Assembly (NCBI GenBank): GCA_018292915.2
Contig: JACVVK020000017.1
Span: 3,277,501 to 3,341,500 of the forward strand
DNA: 64,000 nucleotides
Origin: Batillaria attramentaria
Taxonomy: Eukaryota > Mollusca > Gastropoda > Batillariidae
Direction: 5' to 3'
Shown: positions 1-21,104 of the stretch, piece after piece
Numbering within the stretch: the first letter of the stretch is position 1
How the letters are laid out: every line of letters starts with the position of its first letter
Notes under the pieces: generated by a model
The model's database searches: none
Told to the model about the DNA's origin: nothing
What the model saw: the letters and a program-made list of their open reading frames with translations, nothing else
Translations under genes and position numbers: made by a program

Positions 1-110
1 GTATGTTCACTCTCGTTGATGCCTAAATAACTTCAGGAGAAAGATGGTGTTGAGAGGGAGGGGGCTGGGGGTTGGGTATGCGCTAACCGGCTGCAGCTCT
101 CCCAAGCATA

Positions 111-1473
111 ACTAGAGGGGCAAAGCCTCCTTGGCTCACTTGTGAAATGGGTCAAGGTCATTCAAAAGAGTATGTTTGTAAAGTTATCACTGTCTGTCCT
201 GAAGTAAGATGTCTCTTGTGTTCATAGTTCCTAAGAAAATGGTTAATGGCAACATAACAATTTTCCAAGGACAGCTTGTATCACCTTGACTTTGGGTCAA
301 GGTCATTCAAATGAGATCTGTAAGTGAAGAGCTTATCAATGACTATCTTTATGCCATGTTTGATAGCTCTGGTTTTTGCAGCTTCTGTACAAATGGTAAT
401 GTAAAATTCACAACAGACAGCTGTATTGACCTTGACCTTGAGTCAAGGTCATTCAAAAGGCTATGTCTGCATAGGTCTCATTGCTGCCTATCATTGTGCC
501 TTGTTTGGTGCCTCTGCTATTTGTTGTTTCCGGGAAAATGCTAACGTTAAGGTCTCCGCAAAACAATTTGAGTGGCCTTGACCTTGACTCAAGGAAATTG
601 AATACAAGTATGCCAGTACAGGTTTTGTCAATGTCTATCATCATGCAAAGTTTGATGCCTCTGGTGTCCCTAGATTTTGAGAAAATAGCAATTGTAAATT
701 TCCAGTGAGACAGATTTAGTGACCTTGACTGAAGGTCAAGGTCATTCAAACGGTATGTCTTGGAAGGTCTTACTGCTGTCTATCAGCAAACCAGGTTTGA
801 TGCTTCTACATTTATTGTTTCTGAGAAAATGCCAATGTTAAGGTTTTGGAAGCATTTCCGCAAACAGCTTGTATGGCCTTGACCTTGACTCAAAGTCACT
901 GAATACAGGTATGTCAGTAAAGTTGTTGTCAATGTCTATCATCATGCAAAGTTTGATGTCTCTGGCTTTTCTAGATTCTGAGAAAATGCCAATGTAAAAT
1001 TTCCAAACAGACAGCTTTGGTGACCTTGACCTTGGATCAAGGTCAGTCAATATGGTATGTTTTGAAAGGTCTTACGGCTGTCTATCAGCATGCCAAGTTA
1101 GGTGCCTCTGCTATTCATTGTTTCTGAGAAAATGCCAATGTTAAGGTTTTGGAAGGTTTCCGCTAAAGCGCTTTTATGGCCTTGACCTTGACTCAAAGTC
1201 ACTGAATACAGGTATGTCAGTAAAGGTGTTGTCAATGTCTATCATCATGCAAAGTTTGACGTCTCTGGCTTTTCTAGATTCTGAGAAAATGCCAATGAAA
1301 ACTAGCAGACAGACAGCTTTAGTGGCCTTGACCTTGGGTCAAGGTCAATCAATATGGTATGTTTTGAAAGGTCTCACGGCTGTCTATCAGCAGGCCAAGT
1401 TTGGTGCCTCTGCTATTTGTAGATTCTGAGAAAAAGCCAATGTTAAGGTTTACTGTGGACACACAGACAGACA

Positions 1474-1554
<81 letters not shown>

Positions 1555-1600
1555 GACGGAGGGCTATTACATAGACTCACTTTGTTACACAAGTGAGCCA
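111..1600 (+). mobile_element. Pearl/Helentron-like non-autonomous element, copy 1
   Basis: It starts with ACTAGAGGGGCAAAGCCTCC, followed by TGGCTCACTTGTG (132), and ends with CACAAGTGAGCCA (1588-1600), so the ends are inverted. The body is about nine diverged units of roughly 150 bp. Each carries the palindromic core TGACCTTGACCTT..TCAAGGTCA and a stretch like TTCTGAGAAAATGCCAATG. After the core come ACAG-type and (CA)n microsatellite, a GACGACGGAGGG block and a terminal hairpin (1576-1597). A second copy lies at 39824-40914. The 5' block, tandem core, microsatellite and 3' hairpin order matches what is known of pearl/HINE elements; assignment to that group is inference. No transposase or Rep/helicase is present. 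Confidence 0.7.
1474..1551. repeat. (CA)n microsatellite within pearl-like copy 1
   Basis: About 38 CA repeats follow short GACA repeats, just upstream of the terminal hairpin of the element. Copy 2 has only about 10 CA repeats here, so the tract has expanded since the copies diverged. Confidence 0.95.
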
Positions 1601-11180
<9,580 letters not shown>

Positions 11181-11514
11181 GGTTGCCCTCGGGTAGTGAT
11201 CACACCATCTGATTAAAAAATAATAGTAACCAAACAGATAAAAGTGTGGGGCTGGTATCATTGGTCACAAACGAATGATTTTTGTGGCTACGCGGGAACT
11301 GAATGTCAAAACGCAGTCTCCCGGTGGCCAATGGCTCCTCACTTGGCGCCGGCCACCAGCAGCCTAAAGCCGGCTCTTAACTGGGCAGTGCGGAGCGCCA
11401 CAGTGCTGTCCACACTTGTGACACAGTTGTGATTTGGGGGGTTTCCGCCGCTGTGGCGTCATCACGGCAACCTGGATTTCAAACAGCCACAACTGTGACT
11501 GTGATTTCCACAAC

Positions 11515-11565
11515 AGATTCTGATTGGCTGTACTATGTCACTCGGCGCGCAAACATGGCGGACAG
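11515..11565 (-). promoter_or_regulatory. Possible promoter elements upstream of the Src-family gene
   Basis: The minus strand carries CAGCCAATCAGA, a good CCAAT/NF-Y match, and the plus strand AAACATGGCGGAC, similar to YY1-type promoter motifs. They lie about 350 bp upstream of the kinase ATG. No TATA box was seen. Both motifs are short, so this is suggestive only. Confidence 0.35.
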
Positions 11566-11865
11566 TGCAGCTTCAATCGGTTTGTCACCAAGCACAGCTG
11601 TGTTCAGTTTTGTAGCTAGTAGACACACCGAGCGCAACGACTGTGACTGTGCCAAGTTAAGGGCAGGCTTTAGGGTTTTAAACTTTGCCAGGTAAAACTG
11701 GCTGACACTCCTCGGCAAAAATCCTGATTTATCTCTCCGAGAAATGGGTGAATCTCTTGAATTGTTTTTCTCTTGCGCACTTCCTCTTTGATAAGATTAG
11801 AAGAACCAGCCCGCAATTCGCAAAATCTCAACAGAACAGGCATTTTAATATTATTAATGACCCCC

Positions 11866-12022
11866 CCCCCCGCCCCCCCCCCCCCCCCCTCTCTCTCTCT
11901 CTCTGGGAGCCAGGGTGACCGAATCCCGGCTGGGGCCAAATATTTGTGCTGGCCTTTTCCTCGTTGCCCCGCCTTTGATATCACCCTTATGTGGTGGGAA
12001 AGGACGTTAAACTCCCAAACTC
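11866..12022 (+). mobile_element. S2 SINE with deleted tRNA core, preceded by C and CT runs
   Basis: After a C run and (CT)n comes GGGAGCCAGGGTGACCGAAT, which jumps directly to CCCGGCTGGGGCCAAATATT, so the anticodon arm region is gone. The tail GTGGTGGGAAAGGACGTTAA is intact. Confidence 0.75.
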
Positions 12023-12140
12023 CCACCCATCCACCCCCCCCCCCCTCCTCCTTGGAGTTTTCAAAATTTGCTCAGCAAATACACACCCTGTTTGCTGAAA
12101 CTGACGGCTTCACATGGCGCCGGATAGGTTAAAGAGAACA

Positions 12141-12425
12141 GGGCCCGTATGTAATAGTCGAGGTTAATTTAACCCACGGCTACGGGCCTAACCCAGACTG
12201 GGACAAAAGAAACCCAAAAGCAAAATGAAATTTTTTAAAAAATGGCGAAGAAAGGAAGAAAAGAATCGTTCTATAACGGCTCAGGCACCTTCCTGGAATG
12301 GGCCCGCTTCCTGATTTAAAACAAAAAACAACACTGAGAAAATTTAACCCTAGAGCCAGTTTAGTTCGAGGTTAGACTCTAACCCGTGGCTAAAAGCCCT
12401 AACCGCGACTATTACATACGGGCCC
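12141..12425. mobile_element. MITE with GGGCCCGTATGTAATAG inverted ends, copy 1
   Basis: The ends GGGCCCGTATGTAATAGTCG (12141) and CGACTATTACATACGGGCCC (12406-12425) are inverted, with one mismatch a few bases further in (AGGTTA/GGTTA). Inside are AACCCACGGCTACGGGCC-like inverted pieces. A diverged copy in the opposite orientation is at 23908-24194, inside the first intron of the propeller gene. No coding capacity. Confidence 0.75.
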
Positions 12426-12764
12426 AGGAATTCATGATTGTCTGCACATGTATTGTTCCGTAAAAAAAATAATAATAATAAAACCACTACGAGTCATCGC
12501 GACAGGAAGAGACCTTCAGATATTAACAAGAAGAAAGAATGACCACGAGGAAAATTTTTCATGAGGCGTCACTGATGTCATTATGGGCGGCCTAGCTGGT
12601 GAAATGCGAGCATGTGCGTTGTAAACGACATCGAGAATTTTCCTTCTTTCGCTCTGAAGTGCGTGAGTTGCCAATTTACTACATATAACAATTTCATTTG
12701 CAAAGTTTGTGACAACCTTGTTCTCTCTGGCCATAATTACGGTAGAACTTTCAATAAAAACAGG

Positions 12765-12956
12765 AACAACAACAACAATAATGATGATGATAATGATGAT
12801 GATGATGTATCTTATATAGGCTGCCCAGCTGCTTGGCTCAAGGATCCGCGAGCTGAACACAACACGCACGCTCACGTGAGTCACACGCATTCTTTATCAC
12901 ACAAACCTAAACACCGGCGTTACAATCATGTGGTGTGGTGAGTGGAATTTCGAATT
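12765..12956 (-). mobile_element. S1 SINE, 3' portion
   Basis: ATG/ATA tail repeats, then GCCGAT..-like spacer, CACACGCTCACGTGAGTCAC and ATCATGTGGTG match the 3' half of S1 in reverse. The element is cut off by the large TG satellite beginning at 12960. Confidence 0.65.
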
Positions 12957-12958
12957 GC

Positions 12959-12959
<1 letters not shown>

Positions 12960-13039
<80 letters not shown>

Positions 13040-13129
13040 CAGTGTGTGTGTGTGTGTGTCACGGTGTGTGTGTGTCACAGCGTCACAGCGTGTGTGTGTG
13101 TCACAACGTGTGTGTGTGTGTGTGTGTCA

Positions 13130-13189
<60 letters not shown>

Positions 13190-13356
13190 CAGTGTGTGTG
13201 TGTGTGTCACAACGTGTGTGTGTGTCACAGTGCGTGTGTGTGTGTGTGTGTGTGTGTCACAGCGTGTGTGTGTGTGTGTGTCACAGCGTGTGTGTGTGTG
13301 TGTGCCAGTGTGTGTGTGTGTGTGTGTGTGTCACAGAGTGTGTGTATGTGTGTGTG

Positions 13357-13420
<64 letters not shown>
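12960..13420. repeat. 460-bp compound (TG)n satellite with TCACAGCG interruptions
   Basis: Long TG runs are punctuated at irregular spacing by TCACAGCG, TCACAACG or GCCAG motifs. The open frames through it in several phases (VCVCVC) are artefacts of the dinucleotide. Confidence 0.95.
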
Positions 13421-13426
<6 letters not shown>

Positions 13427-14160
13427 CTTTGTCAGGTACACTCTAGAAGCATGCTGACCTATATATACGCAGACAGGAACCGTAATAGATCACAGTTAAA
13501 CGTTCACTTAACGCCTGTTTCCAGTCCAGCAAACCATCCACCTTTTCACTGAGTGGTGTGTCACACGAACCGTCTGCCTGTGCGCCAGTGGGAAGTGCGA
13601 ACTTGGGGATTTCCCGCAGGGTATACGCGCAGGAATTGTTGTGCTCTCAACCATGTCCGTGTACGTTAGCTTCGCAATAAAATTAGCGCGGGCATCCATG
13701 AAAGGCTATATGTGCAACGTATCCTGTACTGAGCTATGCAGTCTATAAACATTCCACCGTGGGGACTTCCTGGGAAGTCTGTCCTGTTCAGTACGTGAGC
13801 GGCAACAAGGGCTGTGTCAAAACTGATATGGACCCCTATGTTCCGCCGGACATTTCTCTATGCTCACAAATCGTCACGTTGTGAGCTGTTTTAGTGGTGT
13901 CGAACTGACATCCGTGCCACTTACGCACCTGCACAGTTACAACGACTGACAGCCTGGCCCTGAGCCAACAGAAAGCTGACGGCAAAAAAGAGGGGTGACA
14001 GTCTGCGATACTGCAGTCACGGTGTTGCTTTTACCAGAAGATATGCGGATTGTCTCATTTCAAGTCAGTTCAGTCGTGCGACTAGTACCAGTTATGGTAT
14101 TTCGTTCAGATGTCAACTTGTCCTTGAGACTATTTGGAGCGTACATGCGCATTCACAAGC

Positions 14161-14211
14161 GTAACCCCCACCCCCACATACACACACACCGTGCACACAC
14201 ACATACACCGT

Positions 14212-14253
<42 letters not shown>
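14161..14253. repeat. (CA)n with CACACCGTG interruptions
   Basis: CA-rich tract with two CACCGTGCACACAC interruptions, in intergenic DNA. Confidence 0.9.
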
Positions 14254-14255
<2 letters not shown>

Positions 14256-14660
14256 CACCCACCAACCCTCCAGCTGAAAAAGGAAGACCTGCAGTCGTGC
14301 AATATGAGTGTTTATGGTTCCAACTGTTGAAAAATAAAAGTTCTGTTGCTTTCTGTGAAAGGCTCAATCTTTGTGATTTTGTTTTGTTTTGTTTTGTTTT
14401 GTTTTGCTCACAGAGTGATCGTTTTGAGCTGTTTAGACACCTTCCCAGTGATGCAACAGAAGCGTATTGAGTCAGTGACTGATGCGGCTAACTGATACAC
14501 TACGCGAGGGTGTAGTACCAACAGTCCGAGGGTTTGAATGTTCGACCACTGACTCGCGCAAAGTGTAAATAGCGTTGTATCGCATGAAGACCTCGACTAC
14601 TCACCAAGAAGGAGTATTTCGAGGGAACAGACGCATTGACAAACTGTTCCAAAACAATAG

Positions 14661-14730
14661 TTAATAATAATAATAATAAATTGTTTTTATATGGCGCAGA
14701 AAATCTGCCCAAGAGAGCACTCAGTGCGCG

Positions 14731-14828
<98 letters not shown>

Positions 14829-15297
14829 CGGATCAGTGTGGGATACAGGGGAGGATACAGTAAAAATTGTAGTGGAAAGCTTGCCGAAACAGATAGGTTT
14901 TAAGGTGTGCCTTGAACTGTGACAGAGTAGGGAGGTTCCTAACGGAGACGGGCAGTGAATTCCAGATTTGGGGAGCAGAGTAACTGAAGGAACGTTGGCC
15001 ATAAGTTTTCAGACTGACACGGGGTATTTTTAATAGTTTCTCAGGAGATGAACGAAGTGAACGGGAGATTTCATACGTAGTGAGCTTCTCTGTGAGGTAC
15101 TGCGGGAGGGATTTGTCGAAGTGACGGTAAGCTAGTGTTGCTATTTTATACATGATACGGTATCGAACAGGTAGCCAGTGTAATTCCTTCAGAAGAGGTG
15201 TAGCATGGTCACGTTTACGCATTATGAGAATGAGACGCGCTGCACTGTTCTGTACACGCTGAAGGCGGTTGATTTGATCAGCTGGCTCAGTAAGCAT
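14661..15297 (-). pseudogene. 5'-truncated non-LTR retrotransposon: reverse transcriptase C-terminus and 3' tail
   Basis: The minus-strand frame 15297-14833 encodes RLQRVQNSAARLILIMRKRD, LLKELHWLPVRYR, YKIATLAYR, TYGQRSFSYSAPQIWNSLP and FKAHLKTYLF, the conserved C-terminal region of Jockey/CR1/L2-type LINE polymerases. A (GT)n tract (14734-14826) follows, then a tail reading GCGCCATATAAAAACAATTT and TTATTATTA (14661-14690), typical of such LINE 3' ends. The catalytic YADD part is absent. A MITE (15309-15590) sits at its 5' edge. It is a dead fragment. Confidence 0.85.
14734..14826. repeat. (CA)n microsatellite in LINE 3' end
   Basis: About 46 CA repeats lie between the last LINE codons and the LINE tail, so the tract expanded within the inserted element or was carried by it. 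Confidence 0.93.
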
Positions 15298-15308
15298 GAA
15301 AGTAGCGC

Positions 15309-15590
15309 TGAGTTGCTATAGCTCGCCCTTTAGGGGGTGCAAATGTATACCAGTCATACACAGAAGGGGTAAATAAACTCCAGTCGCCCACTAACGGGGG
15401 GGGGGGGGGGGGGGGGGGGGGCGACTGTATCCCCGCAACGCGGGAGGGGGTGCAGTTGTGCTCCGCGGTCTGGCGAGACAAAGTCACGTGGCCGCTGACA
15501 TAGTTCTACGAATTTGCTTTATGCGAAATATCGACGGAACTGACTGGTATACATTTGCACCCCCAAACGGGCGAACTACGCCAACTGAGC
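15309..15590. mobile_element. MITE with ~46-bp inverted ends inserted in LINE, flanked by GAAAGTAGCGC
   Basis: The left end AGTTG..TAG.TCGCCC.TT.GGGGGTGCAA then ATGTATACCAGTCA is mirrored by the right end TGACTGGTATACATTTGCAC then CGAACTACGCCAACT. GAAAGTAGCGC occurs at 15298-15308 and again at 15591-15601, as expected of a target duplication. The centre holds CAGTCGCCC, a run of over 20 G and GGGCGACTG, an inner hairpin with a G-run loop. Confidence 0.78.
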
Positions 15591-15601
15591 GAAAGTAGCG
15601 C

Positions 15602-15986
15602 GTTTAAGTCTTATCAGGAAAAAAGGCAGCGTTATCGTGACTGATGTCTAACTTGTAGCTTCCCTGCCAGAACGTCCTATCTCACTTCTTCCCGTCTGTA
15701 TTGATAGTACCTTCTGGCATGGAACCCTTGAAATAATCATTGACCGAATCTGATCCAAGTGAATGGCACTGGTGCTAATCGACAGCTGTATCGCAAAATG
15801 GGCTGACATTTTACCTTCTTTGTCAGCCGACAGTAAACAGCGACAGTCGTCCAGACATGGCAGAGCAGGAAAGAATTGCAGTCGGACAAAGGAAAGAACT
15901 GACATGAGAGAATTGCTGAGCAGCGGAGCTTCCATCTTGTTCCGTGTGGTGGTGGTGGTGGTGGTGGTGGTGGTGTGTGTGCGTGC

Positions 15987-16075
<89 letters not shown>

Positions 16076-16168
16076 GTATTTGTTTTCAGGGGAATATGGA
16101 ATATCAGCGTCCCGATTCATAGAGAGAAAGTGTTACATGTCAGATGTGTGTTGTGTTGTGTTATATCG

Positions 16169-16257
<89 letters not shown>

Positions 16258-17211
16258 CGCGCGCGACCACTTGACACGGCTCAGTGTTCGATCAACAATG
16301 CACGGAAGCGGCTTTCTAGCGTGAACCAAGGCTTGCGAACGAGAGACAACTGACGGGCACTGAATCACCAAGATATTCCCATTAACAGAAGTGTTACAAG
16401 AATTTCAACCTCATGTCTGCGTCTACGAATTTCTAGTGAAACCGAAACTGATGCTGCCTAGAACACTGCATGACTGCATCAGTTAGTGGTTGCACAGATG
16501 ATCAGATATTGCATAATGCAGTCTCTGGCGACATTTGTCACCAGCTGCAAAGAGTCATAGAAATTATCCCACAAAGCATCCGCGTTCATGCTCAAAGGCC
16601 TACTTCCGCCCCCCTCACCCCACCCCTCTTCCCATCCTCCACACACACACACACACACACACAGAGTACCCGTAAGGACTCTCTCTCTCTCTCTCTCTCT
16701 CTGTGCGACTGAGAAAGCTTTGAAAGAGGGGGGAAAAAAACTAATCTAAAGTAAAATGCAAAGGATTCCGCCTCTCTGTGTGTGACAGTACCAGCGCGCG
16801 CGCGCGCGCGCGCGCGTGTGTGTGTGTGTCTGTGTGTGTCTGTGTGTGTGTCTGTGTGTCTGTGTCTGTGTCTGTGTCTGTGTCTGTCTGTGTCTGTGTT
16901 AGCGCTTCTATGTTTGTCATCATAAACTTCTTTGTAATGGACCTTTCAATCACACATTACACACACCGCGTGACAATGATGACTACGTCGTAAATCTTTC
17001 ACGACACTACACAAAACAACGACAACTGAATGCCAACCTGAATTTCAACTGGCCCTACTGTCAGTATAGTGCATGTACCACAATTCACTTCCTTAGTGCA
17101 TGTAAGGGATTTGTGCACTCTGTTAGTCTGAAAAGTGGTAACTGACTGACTGTCCGGTTCAGGCTGTTGAGCAAACAAGGGAATTGCCCTTGTGAATCCA
17201 CCATATTAACG

Positions 17212-17300
<89 letters not shown>

Positions 17301-17915
17301 GTGGTGGTGGTGGTGGTGGTGGTGTTGTAGTTGTTGTTGAAACAATCGAAATGATTTCTATATCGGCAGAGACATCTCTAACATGTTACGTATGACTCTA
17401 ATATCGGCAGTGGAATGGAGCCTTCACGACCGCAATAGTAAAACCGTATTTCCTTGTGCCTTTCCCTGCCTCTCGGTGTAACTACAATACACTAGCACAC
17501 ACTCTTCAACAGTAAAATAAAAGAGTGACTGAATAAAGAACTAAATGACCGTCATAACTGAATGACCATAACTAACAAACTAAAAAAAAAAAAAAAAAAA
17601 GCTGACTGATTAACCAACAAACTGACTCACTAAAATACATGAATATAAATAAATTCACTAGGTGGGGAGTCCAAGTATCGGAAGTACGTAACCACGACCG
17701 TGTGGGTGGGGCAGTTCCGCGAGTTCAGTGTCAGTTTACAGTAACTGTTAATCAGCAGCCTGCATCAGTACGGATTTGTCGCTGAGCTCTGAGACACATC
17801 CTCTAGTGTCAGGAGTTCCGCACGGTCATATCTAAGGGTCGTCTTTGTCAGCAGACACATAGAGAGAAAGAGAAGTCGTTCCGTTAGAAAACGCTCCGAG
17901 AGGAGAGAGAGAGAC

Positions 17916-17950
<35 letters not shown>

Positions 17951-18012
17951 GTGCATCCCGTCTGAAAACTTAGAGAGAAAGGGGGGGGGGGGGGAGAGTC
18001 CATTCTGTAAGT

Positions 18013-18107
<95 letters not shown>

Positions 18108-18125
18108 GCACACACACACACAGAG

Positions 18126-18175
<50 letters not shown>

Positions 18176-18942
18176 GCACACACACCGTACAGACACACAG
18201 CTCCACGCTTCAGCGTCACACAAGAGATTTCACACATGAAATACGAACATGGTTCAGAGCCGGCTCATGTTTCAACAGTTCAGTTTCAACAAACTCATGT
18301 TTCAGTTGCACAGCCTCACCGCATTCCTAAAAGCCAGACATGTTAGAGCGACACACCTGAGTGTATCAAGCCAGGTGACACGCTATGACAATTTTTTCTT
18401 CCCCTTCTTGTTCTTCTTTCCAAGACCAACCAGGAAGGTGTAATCGGGACAACTGGTAGGAAGGAGAAACACGACAGCTGAACTGAATCTCTCCTCTTGG
18501 CAGAGACCAGAAATCCACGCAGCGCCTTCACCTTCCTTCTGCTCAGAAGGTGTCTACACAAACTTATCAGGACTAAATTCAGATGGCAACATGTGTCAAC
18601 GTTACTGAAACAAATATCATTCGCCATACTTAATGCTTACCTTAAACTTCTCGCTTCCGCTGGCTAGGATTTCTGTAGTGTCACTCGGTGTGTGAATACA
18701 AGAGGGTAGGGTACGTTAGGTCTAATTCACAGTGTCGAGGTGTGTCCACGTTCAATTAAGCCCCGCCCACAGAGCGCTGATTGACACGTAAATGCCAGCG
18801 CGGGTCCCCGTGCACGCATCGCAATGCATTGGAGCGCGTTCAGCCACTCAGCCCTATTCATCGTACGCGCACGACACAGGGGTGCGTTCAGCCGGTCAGT
18901 CATAGCTCCTATTCATCGGTGTTGGGAATGCGCACAAAAATA
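15602..18942. other. Intergenic microsatellite-rich DNA without recognisable genes
   Basis: Contains (GGT)n-(GT)n at 15946-16072, (GT)n-(GC)n at 16172-16265, (GC)n-(GT)n with TGTC steps at 16796-16895, (GT)n-(GTT)n-(GGT)n at 17214-17330, GACA repeats at 17911-17951 and CA blocks with GAGGCA interruptions at 18019-18180. Every long frame here is a translation of these repeats. I see no exon with a domain. Confidence 0.7.
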
Positions 18943-19319
18943 GGGTGACTGGACGATTTGCGGAAAGACAGATGTGCCGACAGACGATACGCCAAACGGA
19001 CCAATAAGACGACGGACGATACGCCGGACAGCTAAGTGCTCCTACTTTTATTCCCTTCTTTTATTTAATCTTTTTCATAACCGTTGCCCCCCCCCCCCTC
19101 ACTTTATCTGGCCGTGCAGTGTTCTTGTTAGCTACAAATTTCATTTCATCTCTGTGTTTCATCTCTATAACAATACAAAACTCCTATAACAAGAAAACAA
19201 AATGAATGTACAACTCAAAACGCCTTTACGCTATTCGGCGTAACGTCCGTCGGTGTATTGTCCGTTAGGCGTATCGTCCTTTCGGCGTATCGTCCGTTCA
19301 GCGTATCGTCCGGTCACTC
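18943..19319. mobile_element. TA-flanked MITE with inverted ends built of ~16-bp repeats
   Basis: GGGTGACTGGACGAT begins at 18943 and ATCGTCCGGTCACTC ends at 19319, with TA on each side (18941-18942, 19320-19321). Both roughly 90-bp arms consist of tandem GGACGATACGCCGAA-like repeats, inverted relative to each other. The element sits in the middle of a larger, older inverted repeat containing GGGTGCGTTCAGCCGGT (18880 region and 19362-19385). Confidence 0.75.
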
Positions 19320-19379
19320 TACTGTGTGCGTGTTCTAACTATCGATGAATGAGGGTTTGGACTTACCGGCTGAACGCAC

Positions 19380-19512
19380 CCCTGTGTCGTGCGTGTACGG
19401 TGACATCAAAGACCGTAGATAATAAGACAGGGAACTCCTTCATAGCGCCTACGAGATCGGAGAGCGAGTGACGTCCCTTGCGCTGGTCCTGCTCAGCGTG
19501 TAACGTCCCTCT
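19380..19512 (+). repeat. Dispersed repeat with AAAGACCGTAGATAATAAGAC
   Basis: GTGACATCAAAGACCGTAGA..TAATAAGACAGGGAACTC is followed by GACGTCCCTTGCGCTGGTCC. The same order is found reversed at 22022-22130, so this is a dispersed family, probably MITE-related because GCGTTCAGCCACTCAG-like sequence lies next to both. Confidence 0.6.
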
Positions 19513-19938
19513 GTTGGATCTGTTTTGTGCGCGTGTATCTGTTTGACTTTGTGCATGAAAAACAAGGGTTCGAGACAAAAATCGACGTTTGTGGCATCTT
19601 AGATGTCTGAATGGCTTGCTGGTATTGGTTTTTAGATATGATTAAGCCATTTGTCCTGCCCGGCAGCCCAAGTGCGCCGAGCGACATGCCACACACTGTA
19701 GCACATCACCATTGCCAGGCTACCTGCCATCTGAGGAAACAATGCGCCCCCCCCCCCCCAAAAAAAAAAAAACAACAACAAAAAAACAACAACAAAAAAA
19801 AACAAACCCAAAAAACAAAACAAACAAACAACAACAACAGCAGCAACAACAACAAGAACAACAACAACAACAAAACACTGCTGACTGCTATGTATTGCAA
19901 GACAAAGAAAGATTTGATATAGTTCTGTTCACCTTTTT

Positions 19939-19985
<47 letters not shown>

Positions 19986-20026
19986 TGCAAGAGGAAGAAC
20001 CGCTAACATTTCCACGTTTATTTATA

Positions 20027-20831
20027 CAGTACTCCTCGCTTAACGTCACTACCGTTTAAGGTCACACCTCTGATAAGATCAATCAGGTTGCTGGTCCCGG
20101 CCAAAAGCCTTCTTTGTACCATTTAGAATTCCTCGCTTAGCGTCACCTCGGATAAGGGAAAACCTCGGATTACGTCACCCCTGTTCTGGTTCCCAAATGG
20201 AGAAGACTACCGCTTAAGATGAAATCCATGTGATGAGAGTGGCTTCCCTTGGAAACAACACCCGGATTTGCACTGCGAGGTGAAGACGAAACAGACGATT
20301 TTTTAATTTCATTTTTATTCCATGAGATGATACCCAAAGACTGAAAATGGAAACTGGAAGGGGGGGGGGGGGGCTTGTTTTTGATGAACTGACGATTAAA
20401 GATAGTTTACCGCAGATGAGTATACTTACAAAAGATTTCTTATTTCGTTGCGGGTCCTTTTAGATCTAGAAATTGGTACAATCTTTGTGAAAGAGATAAG
20501 AGCTGCAATGCAGGGAGCAATGTGGCCAAAGACTTCGGTCTTTGATGTGGCGATATGATGGTGGTGGTGGTGATACTTATGTTGTTAGAGAGGGAGGGAG
20601 GGGGGAGAGAGCGAGAGACCTGGTTAACTTCTTGGCTTGGTCGGAAGGCAAGTTGAAGTACTTTTGCAGTTCACGAAACATCAGTGCAACCATCCCTCGA
20701 CCATGTAACAGGGGCAAAATGTTTGGAGGGGGCTTGACATCTGCGGGGGGAGGGGGGGGGGCGATCCACAGGGTTCGGAAAAAAAATAAAAAGGGGAGGG
20801 GGGGGTATATGCATTTGCGTTCGTTTGTGCT

Positions 20832-20909
<78 letters not shown>

Positions 20910-21104
20910 ATTACATATTTTGGCGGAAAGTCTTTAGTCTAAAATGTGAAAAAAATGACATAATCGCCAAATATTGAGCTCCTCGGATAAGATCAAGTTT
21001 TTTACTGGTAGTTGATCTTATCAGAGGACTGTTTAGCGTGCCCCTCGGATAAGATCAAAAAAATTTTTGGTCCCGTGGGGGGTCACCTTAAGCGAGGAGT
21101 ACTG
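20027..21104. mobile_element. pogo/Tigger-like non-autonomous element, full length, TA target
   Basis: The termini CAGTACTCCTCGCTTAA (20027) and TTAAGCGAGGAGTACTG (ending 21104) are perfect inverted repeats with TA on both sides. Inside are several CCTCGGATAAGATCAA and inverted TTGATCTTATCAGAGG motifs, G runs and a (GT)n tract (20846-20906). No transposase frame. TIRs starting CAGT with a TA target fit Tc1/pogo-type elements. A 5'-truncated copy lies at 48240-48971. Confidence 0.78.

Noticed and set aside
12928..13457. Three overlapping open frames of 140-172 codons rich in VC/CV
   Set aside because: They are translations of the TG satellite. The same applies to every VCVC or THTH frame in the window.
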